Source: Sulfuritalea sp. (GTDB lineage Bacteria > Pseudomonadota > Gammaproteobacteria > Burkholderiales > Rhodocyclaceae). Taken from it: a DNA stretch of 14,502 nucleotides. The stretch covers positions 8,912-23,413 of the forward strand of contig JAPLRA010000459.1 in NCBI GenBank assembly GCA_026399445.1, written 5' to 3'. Shown here in pieces: positions 1 through 6,149 of this stretch. The translations under genes and the position numbers were made by a program. Under the pieces are notes generated by a model. It was given only the letters and a program-made list of their open reading frames with translations, did not search any database and had not been told where the DNA came from. Position 1 is the first letter of the stretch. Every line of letters starts with the position of its first letter.

Positions 1-1
1 G

Positions 2-160
2 AAGGCCACCCGGCCGCGCTTCATGCGCATCACCGCACGCTTGTATGTGCGCGGCGGCATTTTCACCAACGTGGTGGCGGAACACCGCAAAAAGGGCTGG
101 AAGCCGGCGGCAAAGATCGAACTGGCGGAGTTTCCGGCGCAGTCGAACACGCGCGGCTGA
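2..160 (+). CDS. queF: NADPH-dependent 7-cyano-7-deazaguanine reductase QueF, C-terminal fragment
   Basis: The frame open from base 2 to the TGA at 158-160 gives the last 52 residues of a protein whose start lies left of the window. The stretch RFMRITARLYVRGGIFTNVV followed by EHRKKGW matches the end of single-domain (type I) QueF proteins, where an (R/P)R-(F/Y)-(M/L)-R segment, YVRGGI and an EHR-x-x-GW tail are typical. QueF reduces preQ0 to preQ1 in the cytoplasm, a step in making the queuosine of tRNA anticodons. The active-site Cys and Asp lie upstream and cannot be checked. It converges with the crotonase gene, with about 30 bases between the two stop codons. Identification rests on recalled family sequences and I am fairly confident. 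Confidence 0.8.
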   Translation, partial: KATRPRFMRITARLYVRGGIFTNVVAEHRKKGWKPAAKIELAEFPAQSNTRG

Positions 161-190
161 AGCCGGCGCCGTAGTCTCAGCGCAGCGGGT

Positions 191-949
191 TCAGACCTTT
201 TTGCGCGTGAGGAAGCTGCCGATGCGGGCCGCAACTTCGGGGCTGGTCTGGGTCAACGCGGCGGTCAGAGACTCGACGTAGAAACCATCGTCGGTGGACA
301 TGTTGCTGATGCGCTGAATCGCAGTGACCATCGCGTAGTTCGCCATCGGCGCATTCTCCGCGATGCGGCCGGCAAGTTCCCGCGCCTTGGCCATGCCGGC
401 GCCGGCTTCCACCAGATAGTGGGAAAGGCCCAGTTGCTGGCCCTCCTCCGCCTTGTAGATGCGGCCGGTCAGCATCATTTCGCACATGCGGCCCTGGCCG
501 ATGATGCGCGCCACGCGCACCGAAGCGCCACCGCCGACGAAAATGCCGTGGCGGCCCTCCGGCAGTTGATAGATGGTAGACGGCTCGGCAATGCGCACAT
601 GCGTCGCCGTTGCCAGCTCGAGTCCGCCGCCCATGACCGCGCCCTGCAAAACACAGATCACCGGCATGCCGGACATCTGGATCTTGTTGAACAGCCGGTG
701 CCAGCCCTGCGAATGCTTCATGACGCCGAAGGGCTCGCGATGCTGGTGTTCGGAGAGGTCGAGCCCGGCGCAGAAATGTTCGCCTTCGCCGGCCAGAATC
801 ACTGCGCGGGTATCTTCCGGCGCCGCATCCCAGGCCTTTTCCAGCGCCGCCAGCAAGCGGTCGCTGATGGCGTTGCGCTTGGCCGGGCGGGCCAGCGTGA
901 TGGTGTAGATGCTGTCCGCGAAAGAGGTTTTGATCAAATGTTCAGTCAC
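191..949 (-). CDS. Crotonase-family enoyl-CoA hydratase/lyase of the hydroxycinnamate module
   Basis: Crotonase fold protein of 252 residues from the GTG at 949. That start is preceded by AGGG (957-960) with a 7-base spacer. A TTG at 964 would add five residues and is less likely. The oxyanion-hole segment HFCAGLDL and the second one, GAVMGGGLELA, are present. Both catalytic glutamates of the family are there 20 residues apart (Glu111 in GGGLELA, Glu131 in QLPEGRHGI). It lies 11 bases after the synthetase stop, so the two are probably co-translated. The expected role is hydration of the side-chain double bond of feruloyl-/coumaroyl-CoA, followed either by retro-aldol release of vanillin or 4-hydroxybenzaldehyde or by beta-oxidation. 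The protein differs clearly from the Pseudomonas Ech hydratase-lyase as I recall it, so the lyase activity is inference from context. It could be a general enoyl-CoA hydratase. Confidence 0.88.
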   Translation of the reverse strand: MTEHLIKTSFADSIYTITLARPAKRNAISDRLLAALEKAWDAAPEDTRAVILAGEGEHFCAGLDLSEHQHREPFGVMKHSQGWHRLFNKIQMSGMPVICVLQGAVMGGGLELATATHVRIAEPSTIYQLPEGRHGIFVGGGASVRVARIIGQGRMCEMMLTGRIYKAEEGQQLGLSHYLVEAGAGMAKARELAGRIAENAPMANYAMVTAIQRISNMSTDDGFYVESLTAALTQTSPEVAARIGSFLTRKKV

Positions 950-960
950 TGCATCGCCCT

Positions 961-2835
961 TCAATTTGCACCGAGCGTGATGACGCCGCCGTCGGGTACG
1001 TCGGAATACAAATGCACCACCAGATCTGCACGGCGAGTCAGCACCGCGCGCTGGTTGATGTAACCCTTGTCGGTAATTTCGCCGGCCTCGGTCGACGGCG
1101 GCTCGCCCATCAACAGTATCCGCGAAGGATAGGTGCTCGATCCGCCGCCTTCGCGTTTCATGCGCAGCAACCCTTCACGCAGCCGTTCCTTGACCATCGG
1201 ATGCCCCAGCACCTGATCGACCGGCGCATCAGTGGCGAGACCCGTCAGGCGCCGGCATTCGGATATATTGGGAAACACCATGAAGCCGATCTCGTCGCGG
1301 TCGTGACCGGTCACCACGATGTCCTGCGCCACCGGCGACAAGGCGTCGATGCCGGCCACGCGCAGGCTGCCGACATGCACCCAGGTGCCGGTTGTCAGCT
1401 TGAAATCCTCGGCCACGCGGCCGTCGAACAGCAGGCCCTGTTCGGGCTTCCGCGGATCGACGAACTCGACCGCATCGCCGATGATGTAGAAGCCCTCTTC
1501 ATCGAAAGCTTCCTTGGTCAGCTTGGGCTGCTTCCAGTAACCGGGAAACACGTTCGGTCCCTTGACGCGGACTTCGAGCTTGTCGGCCACCGGTACCAGC
1601 TTGAGTTCGGTGCCGGGAATCGGCACGCCGATCACGCCGGAGCGCACCGCCTGGAAATGGCAATCCGTGGCGGCCGGCGCGGTCTCGGTCGAACCCCAGG
1701 ATGACAACATGGTGACCGGTTCGCCAAGTTCCATGCGCGCCAGACGGTCCAGCTCTTCCCACAAATGCTGCGGCAAGGCGGCGCCGGCATAGAAGATGAT
1801 TTGCAGGCGGGAGAAGAAATTCTTGCGCAAGACGGCGTTGTCGCGCAGCAGCGGCACCAGCATGTCGTAGGCGCGCGGCACGCTGAAGTACTGCGTCGGC
1901 GCGATCTCGGTGAGGTTCCTTACCGTCTTCTCGAGCAGGCCCGGTGCCGGTTTTCCGCCGTCGATGTAGAAGCTGCCGCCCCAGCACAGCACCTTGTTGA
2001 AGCAGTAATTGCCGCCGAAGACGTGGCTCCACGGCAACCAGTCCACGATCACCGGCTTCTGTATCGCCATGAAAGGCCAGATCTGTGCATTGGCTTCCTG
2101 GTTCGAGCAGATCATGCGTTGGGTGGTGATCACGGCCTTCGGCGCACCGATCGAACCCGAAGTGAACAGGAACTTGGCGATGGTGTCGAGATTCACCGCC
2201 TTGAAAGCGCGCTGCACGGCCGAGTAACGACCCGTCGGGTCTACACCTGCCTGCTCCATCGCTGCAAACGCATAGGTGCCCGCTTGCGGCTTGCTGTTGC
2301 TGCCGGCGATCACGATGCCGTCGTGCAGGCTCTTCACCGCTTCGATTGCCGGCATGAAGCGCTCCACCGGGTCGGCGAAGATGACGCCCGGGCGCAGCAG
2401 TTCGACGTTGGCCTTGAGCTTGGCGAAATCGCGCGACATCAGCGAATTGCCCGGCGACACGGCACAGTGCGGAACGCCGATATGCATGCAGGCCAGCATC
2501 AGTAGCGCGTGCTCGACGCCATTGTCCGACAGCACCACGACCGGCCGCTGTGGTGACAGCTTGAGCCCGAGCAGCGCGTTGCCAATTGCCTTGACCCGCA
2601 ATAGCGCCGCGGCATAACCAAGCTTTACCCACTCGCCATCGGCTCCGCGTTCGGCGAGAAAAACCGCATCGGGCGTTTCGTGCGCCCAGCGTTCCAGCCA
2701 TTCGCCGCTGCAGCGGAGCGAACTCGACGGCAAGGCGATGGCCGAGCGCATCAGCCGGCTGCCGTCAGGACGGGTTTCGAGAATTACCGATGGCTGAGCA
2801 AACAGCTCGGCCGGGTTTCTTGCGATTTGTTTCAT
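961..2835 (-). CDS. fcs: Feruloyl-CoA synthase-type acyl-CoA synthetase (ANL superfamily)
   Basis: ATP-dependent CoA ligase of 624 residues, a usual length for this family. I chose the ATG at 2835, preceded by GAGAGACG. The frame stays open 38 codons further upstream, but that part runs through the intergenic hairpin and does not look coding. Adenylation motifs occur in order: P-loop-like FTSGSIGAPK (about 224-233), WLPWSH (266-271), SSWGSTETAP (378-387), GD (453-454), DGR (471-473), then EDFKLTTGTWV (476-486), which is characteristic of feruloyl-CoA synthases. A C-terminal TDKGYINQ (588-595) carries a conserved lysine. It would activate ferulate, p-coumarate or related hydroxycinnamates to CoA thioesters in the cytoplasm, the committed step, and its product is the likely inducer for the MarR regulator. 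The exact substrate cannot be read from sequence. It sits between the substrate-binding protein and the crotonase on the same strand. Confidence 0.9.
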   Translation of the reverse strand: MKQIARNPAELFAQPSVILETRPDGSRLMRSAIALPSSSLRCSGEWLERWAHETPDAVFLAERGADGEWVKLGYAAALLRVKAIGNALLGLKLSPQRPVVVLSDNGVEHALLMLACMHIGVPHCAVSPGNSLMSRDFAKLKANVELLRPGVIFADPVERFMPAIEAVKSLHDGIVIAGSNSKPQAGTYAFAAMEQAGVDPTGRYSAVQRAFKAVNLDTIAKFLFTSGSIGAPKAVITTQRMICSNQEANAQIWPFMAIQKPVIVDWLPWSHVFGGNYCFNKVLCWGGSFYIDGGKPAPGLLEKTVRNLTEIAPTQYFSVPRAYDMLVPLLRDNAVLRKNFFSRLQIIFYAGAALPQHLWEELDRLARMELGEPVTMLSSWGSTETAPAATDCHFQAVRSGVIGVPIPGTELKLVPVADKLEVRVKGPNVFPGYWKQPKLTKEAFDEEGFYIIGDAVEFVDPRKPEQGLLFDGRVAEDFKLTTGTWVHVGSLRVAGIDALSPVAQDIVVTGHDRDEIGFMVFPNISECRRLTGLATDAPVDQVLGHPMVKERLREGLLRMKREGGGSSTYPSRILLMGEPPSTEAGEITDKGYINQRAVLTRRADLVVHLYSDVPDGGVITLGAN

Positions 2836-2896
2836 GGCTGACGTCTCTCGGATATCCTGGTTCTGCGAAACAGGGAAATCAGGCAACGCATCGAAT

Positions 2897-2929
2897 ACCG
2901 GCCTCGCGGCGCAAGGCCGCGAGGCCGGT
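2897..2929 (-). repeat. Perfect 14-bp inverted repeat in the SBP-fcs gap (strong RNA hairpin)
   Basis: Arms ACCGGCCTCGCGGC (2897-2910) and its exact complement (2916-2929) enclose a 5-base loop, GCAAG. On the transcribed minus strand the hairpin begins about 22 bases after the native stop of the substrate-binding protein and ends about 60 bases before the fcs start. No T-run follows, so it is not a classical intrinsic terminator. Stem-loops between a binding-protein gene and downstream genes often shield the upstream mRNA and lower downstream expression. That role here is inference. It could also be a copy of a dispersed genomic repeat. Confidence 0.85.
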
Positions 2930-2951
2930 GATGCCGAAACCCATGACAAGC

Positions 2952-4101
2952 CTACTTGAGCAGTTTCCAGTCACCGTTCTCGACGGTGGCCATTACTGCG
3001 GCGCGTCCGTCGAAGCCGTTGTGGTCCTTGGCGCTCATGGTGTAGACGCCATGGCTGGCCGGCAGCTCCTTCACTGCCTCGAGCGCATCGCGCAAGGCCA
3101 GGCGAAATTCCGGCGTGCCGGGCTTTACCGGGCTTGGCCTTCTTCAAGGCTTCGGGCACGGCGCGATTCAGCAGCAGATAGGCATCCCAGCCATGACCGC
3201 CGAAGGTCGAACGACTGTTGACGCCATGAGCCGCCTCATACACTTTGATGTACTCGAGCGCCGGCTTCTTCGACGGATGGCTGTCAGCCAGTTGCTCGGC
3301 CAGCAGCATAGGTCCGACCGGAAAGATGGTGCCCTCGACGTTCTTGCCGCCGACACGCAGGAAATCGCGATTGGCGATGCCGTGCGTCTGGTAGAACTTG
3401 CCCTTGTAGCCGCGCTCGATCAGGGTTGCCTGCGGCAGCACGGCCGGCGTGCCGGAACCGGCGATCAGGATCGCGTCCGGATTGGCCGCGAGCAGCTTGA
3501 GCGCCTGCCCGGTGACACTGGTATCGGCGCGCTGGTAGGCCTCGGATGCGGTGATCTTGATGCCCTTGGCTTCGGCCGCGCCCTGGATGGCCTTCAACCA
3601 GAGTTGCCCGTAGGGATCGGCGTAGCCGATGAAACCGATGGTCTTGACCTTGTTGGCGGCCATGTGGTCCGCAATCGCGATCGCCATCTGGGTGAAGTTC
3701 TGCGGCGTGGTGAACACCCAGGGTGCCTTGTCGCCCGCGGGCGGCAGCGGTGCCATGGCGATCTGCGGGGTTTTCGTTTCGAACGCGACTTCGAGGATGG
3801 CCATCGAGCCCGGCGTCACAGTCGAACCGATGATCGCGTCGACCTTGTCCTCGCCGGTGAATTTGCGGGCATTTTTTACGGCCGTGCTGGGATCGGTGGC
3901 ATCGTCGAGCACGATGTACCTGACCTTCTCGCCGCCTACGGTTTGCGGCAACAGGGCAAAGGTGTTCTTTTCCGGAATGCCAAGCGACGCCGCCGGACCG
4001 GTCGCCGAAACGCTGACGCCAATGGTGATGTCGGCCCAGGCCGAACCAGCCGCCAATGCCAAAGCAATCGTCTGAACCAATGCAAGTTTCTTCACGTTCA
4101 T
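2952..4101 (-). pseudogene. Frameshifted periplasmic substrate-binding protein of a Liv-type ABC importer (CouP-like)
   Basis: The ATG at 4101 has a strong ribosome site (GGAGGAG, 3 bases away), then a signal peptide ending ...AAGSAWA and a type-1 periplasmic binding fold (DITIGVSVSATGPAASLG, GSTVTPGSMAILEV, GGHGWDAYLLLN). Reading stays clean to K323-P324-G325. There an 8-bp direct repeat with 10-bp period (3118-3125 and 3128-3135) adds 10 bases and shifts the frame. The shifted frame runs to 2971 and gives a basic, low-complexity tail. The other frame continues as PGTPEFRLALRDALEAVKE and ends ...NGDWKLLK at the TAG at 2952-2954. Without the extra 10 bases the protein would be 379 residues. 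Binding proteins of this kind beside coumarate/ferulate genes (CouP type) deliver hydroxycinnamates to an ABC permease. No permease or ATPase gene adjoins it. It is either a recent loss of function or a sequencing/assembly error. Confidence 0.85.
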
Positions 4102-4166
4102 GTCTCCTCCTGTTTTTAGTGGGGTGTTTGCCCGCCGGAATCCGAAAGACCTCAAGCGACGGAAAG

Positions 4167-4194
4167 ATTGTAGGCGTGGCTTGTTTGATGTCAA
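4167..4194 (-). promoter_or_regulatory. Sigma-70 type promoter for the SBP-fcs-crotonase operon
   Basis: On the minus strand a perfect -35 TTGACA (plus-strand 4189-4194) and a -10 TACAAT (4167-4172, five of six consensus bases) are separated by 16 bases. Transcription would begin near 4160, leaving a leader of roughly 60 bases before the ATG at 4101. The -35 box lies inside the repeat pair at 4180-4209, so a protein bound there would block RNA polymerase. Confidence 0.7.
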
Positions 4195-4209
4195 CTTGTT
4201 TGATTCAAA
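4180..4209. promoter_or_regulatory. Tandem operator-like repeats, probable MarR binding site
   Basis: Two adjacent 15-base units, CTTGTTTGATGTCAA (4180-4194) and CTTGTTTGATTCAAA (4195-4209), share their first 10 bases. Each also contains an inverted TTGA...TCAA core, with spacers of two bases and one base; the second is the palindrome TTTGA-T-TCAAA. MarR dimers bind short dyads, and this pair lies between the marR gene and its divergent operon, across the -35 box of the latter. Assignment to this MarR protein is inference from position. Confidence 0.6.
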
Positions 4210-4255
4210 TCTACATGGCACACTTGCCGGCATTCACATTGCCCGACCTGAAAGC

Positions 4256-4696
4256 ATGCCTACTTCCCGCAAGGCCACCTCTCTCGGCTCCCTGACCGGT
4301 AACGTCGGCTTCCACCTGCGTCTGGCTCAGCTCGCGGTATTCAAGGATTTCGACGGCGAACTGAGCGAACTCGGGGTTAGCCCGGCGGTGTACTCAGTGC
4401 TCGAAGTTCTGCAGCAGAACCCCGGCCTGACCCAGTCAAAACTCGCCAGTGCCGTTCGCCTTGACCGCTCCTCGATGGTCCCGATGCTCGACAAACTCGG
4501 CCAGCGTGGCCTCGTCGAACGGCTGGCCTCAACTACCGATCGCCGCCACAAACACCTCTATCTCACGGCTGCCGGAGCCAAACTGCTGCATCAGGCTGAC
4601 AAACTCGTCAGCAAGCACGAAAAGCGTGTCTGCACGCCCTTCACGGCCAAAGAGAAGCAGGCACTGATGGAACTGCTGGCCCGCTTCGGCGGCTGA
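4256..4696 (+). CDS. MarR-family transcriptional regulator, probable hydroxycinnamoyl-CoA-responsive repressor
   Basis: A 146-residue winged-helix protein from the ATG at 4256; the frame stays open further upstream to 4100 but there overlaps the divergent promoter and start of the binding-protein gene. The DNA-binding domain spans about 42-107: helices around SPAVYSVLEVL, the recognition region LTQSKLASAVRLDRSSMVPM, and the wing with the conserved acidic-Arg-Arg signature (TTDRRHKHLYLT, D95-R96-R97). Family relatives next to coumarate/ferulate genes (CouR, FerC, HcaR) repress the CoA-ligase/hydratase operon and release DNA on binding the aromatic acyl-CoA. The same role is inferred here from the divergent layout and the repeats at 4180-4209. 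The ribosome site is weak (GAAAG), suggesting low expression. The thioredoxin gene starts 15 bases after its stop. Confidence 0.87.
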   Translation: MPTSRKATSLGSLTGNVGFHLRLAQLAVFKDFDGELSELGVSPAVYSVLEVLQQNPGLTQSKLASAVRLDRSSMVPMLDKLGQRGLVERLASTTDRRHKHLYLTAAGAKLLHQADKLVSKHEKRVCTPFTAKEKQALMELLARFGG

Positions 4697-4711
4697 TGGG
4701 GGAACAAGTCA

Positions 4712-5230
4712 GTGCGCCTGAAAGCTGCCCTTGCGATGATCCTGCTGCTGCTCGGCGCGACGACGCCAGCCGCGGCGAAGACCCCCGGCGAAGTGGGCGT
4801 CGGCGAAATCCTTCGCGATGCGCCGATGCTTGGGCTGTCGGGCTCCTCCCGCCTGCTTTCGGATTATCGCGGCACGCCGCTGATTATCAACGTCTGGGCC
4901 AGTTGGTGCGGTCCGTGCCGCCAGGAAATGGCCTCGCTTGATCGGCTCTCCCGGCGCTATGGGGGAAAACAGTTCACGGTGATCGGAATTTCAACCGACG
5001 ACTACCCGGAGCCCGCAAGGGCCTTCCTGCAAAAGTCCGGAACCGCCTTCAGCCATTTCATCGATACCCGGCTGCTGCTCGAGAACATGCTCGGCGCAAA
5101 CAAGATTCCTCTGACCATTCTGGTCGATGCCCAGGGGCGAGTCGTCGGCAAGTATTACGGCGCCAAGGAATGGGACAGCCCTGAGGCTCTGGAAGTGATC
5201 CGCAAAACCTTCCGCCTCCAAAAGAACTAG
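4712..5230 (+). CDS. TlpA/ResA-like secreted thioredoxin-fold disulfide reductase
   Basis: A 172-residue protein starting with GTG, supported by GGGGGAA (4698-4704) and a 7-base spacer. Residues 1-22 form a signal peptide (hydrophobic LLLLGATTPAAA, likely cut after an Ala-x-Ala) without a lipobox cysteine, so a soluble periplasmic protein is expected. The thioredoxin fold carries WASWCGPC (C66, C69) and the cis-proline segment KIPLTILVD (P133). Such proteins reduce disulfides outside the cytoplasm, often for cytochrome c maturation. No cytochrome genes are nearby, so the partner is unknown. The short distance to marR suggests co-transcription, which would be a curious pairing. The dsbA-dsbB pair about 5 kb away is oxidative, not reductive. 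Confidence 0.87.
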   Translation: MRLKAALAMILLLLGATTPAAAKTPGEVGVGEILRDAPMLGLSGSSRLLSDYRGTPLIINVWASWCGPCRQEMASLDRLSRRYGGKQFTVIGISTDDYPEPARAFLQKSGTAFSHFIDTRLLLENMLGANKIPLTILVDAQGRVVGKYYGAKEWDSPEALEVIRKTFRLQKN

Positions 5231-5250
5231 CTGACGTTCGATGGATCCCG

Positions 5251-5272
5251 GTCAGGAAGGGCGCACCCTGAC
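5251..5272. terminator. Weak hairpin in the convergent gap after the thioredoxin gene
   Basis: GTCAGG (5251-5256) pairs with CCTGAC (5267-5272) around a 10-base loop, about 20 bases after the thioredoxin stop. There is no T-run on either side, so any terminator function is a guess based on position between convergent reading frames. Confidence 0.3.
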
Positions 5273-5287
5273 GGTCTTAAAATGGCA

Positions 5288-5413
5288 TCAGCTTGGTGCA
5301 TCCGCACCAGTTGAGGGCCTGCCGGAACGCCTGATTAAGGACGCTGCGGCCGCGGTCACATAGGGCGCAACGGCCGCCAGCGTCAGCATCGCGAGAAGTT
5401 CTGTCGCATCCAT
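5288..5413 (-). CDS. Possible small membrane protein of 41 residues
   Basis: The ATG at 5413 has AGGAG five bases upstream, one of the better ribosome sites in the window. The frame runs to a TGA at 5288-5290. The product begins MDATELLAMLTLAAVAPYVT and continues alanine-rich to about residue 25, followed by a basic Arg-Arg and a polar tail. That pattern fits a single membrane-spanning helix with an N-out or N-in anchor. I recognise no family. It lies in the only sizeable gap, about 95 bases downstream of the lysE start-to-stop unit on the same strand, so it could be co-transcribed at the end of that operon. It could be a chance reading frame. Confidence 0.4.
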   Translation of the reverse strand: MDATELLAMLTLAAVAPYVTAAAASLIRRSGRPSTGADAPS

Positions 5414-5506
5414 GATTGCTCCTGTTGTCCATAGTCACAGACATCTAAAAGCAAGAGGAATGCCAGAATTTGTGCGCCGCACAAGTCGGCGCTGATGATA
5501 CGGTGA

Positions 5507-6139
5507 CTAGCGCCCCGCTGTGGCCAGATGCAAGGCCAGAGCAAAGAATATCGTCCCGGCGCAGCGATCGAGCCAGACCGCCAGTTTCGGCTGCTGTTGC
5601 AGTCGTACGCCGATGCTGCCGGCGGACCACCCGAGGCTGCCAAAGATCACCACCGTCTGCGCCGCAAACAAGGCGCCCAGCAAAAGCATCTGTGGCCACA
5701 CCGCGCCGCGCGACTGATCGACGAACTGCGGCAGGAAGGCGATGAAGAACAGCGCCACCTTGGGATTGATCACGTTGGCGATGAAGCCGCGGCGCAGATG
5801 CGCGGAGATGGGTTCTGAGCTGCCCGGATCGAGCGTGATCAGCGCCATCTTTCCGGCATTGAGCCAGGCATTGATGCCGATATAGACCAGATAGGCCGCA
5901 CCGGCCATTTTCAGCGTGGTGAAGGTGGATTCCGAAGCCAGCACCACGGTGCCGATCCCCAGCGTCGCCCACAGCGTATGGACGAAACAACCCAGCGCGC
6001 AGCCCAGACCAAAGCCGATCCCCGCCGAACGTCCGCGACTGATGCCAACCGACAGCACCATCAGGTTGTCCGGGCCGGGTGCAATAGTGACAAGGGTCGA
6101 GGCAGCGAGAAAGGCAAGCAGGATTTCGGTCGAGATCAT
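5507..6139 (-). CDS. LysE/RhtB-family amino acid exporter
   Basis: A 210-residue inner-membrane protein of the usual length for the RhtB branch, with about six hydrophobic segments. The family signature near the N-terminus (TIAPGPDNLMVLS, P21-G-P-D24) and the mid-protein NVINPKVALFFIAFLPQF (NPK at 125-127) are both present. Members export amino acids such as homoserine, threonine or lysine, or similar small metabolites, driven by the proton gradient. The substrate here cannot be told. It starts 10 bases after the MFS stop and is the last clear gene of the run that begins at lysR. The ribosome site is poor, so translation may depend on coupling to the upstream gene. Confidence 0.88.
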   Translation of the reverse strand: MISTEILLAFLAASTLVTIAPGPDNLMVLSVGISRGRSAGIGFGLGCALGCFVHTLWATLGIGTVVLASESTFTTLKMAGAAYLVYIGINAWLNAGKMALITLDPGSSEPISAHLRRGFIANVINPKVALFFIAFLPQFVDQSRGAVWPQMLLLGALFAAQTVVIFGSLGWSAGSIGVRLQQQPKLAVWLDRCAGTIFFALALHLATAGR

Positions 6140-6149
6140 GGTGTGGTCA

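Noticed and set aside
45..281. Plus-strand frame of 78 codons at the left edge
   Set aside because: It overlaps the QueF tail out of frame and then runs antisense to the crotonase gene; composition is serine/arginine-rich shadow type.
1499..2701. Long minus-strand frame of about 400 codons inside the synthetase gene
   Set aside because: The synthetase frame over the same bases carries all adenylation motifs; this frame is an arginine- and alanine-rich shadow.
2836..2949. Upstream extension of the synthetase by 38 codons
   Set aside because: It reads through the 14-bp hairpin, and the ATG at 2835 matches the usual family N-terminus and length.
3115..4119. Plus-strand frame opposite the binding-protein gene
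   Set aside because: Antisense shadow; the minus-strand frame has the ribosome site, signal peptide and fold motifs.
4100..4255. Upstream extension of the marR frame
   Set aside because: It crosses the divergent promoter and operator repeats and encodes no recognisable regulator sequence; the ATG at 4256 gives a normal family length.
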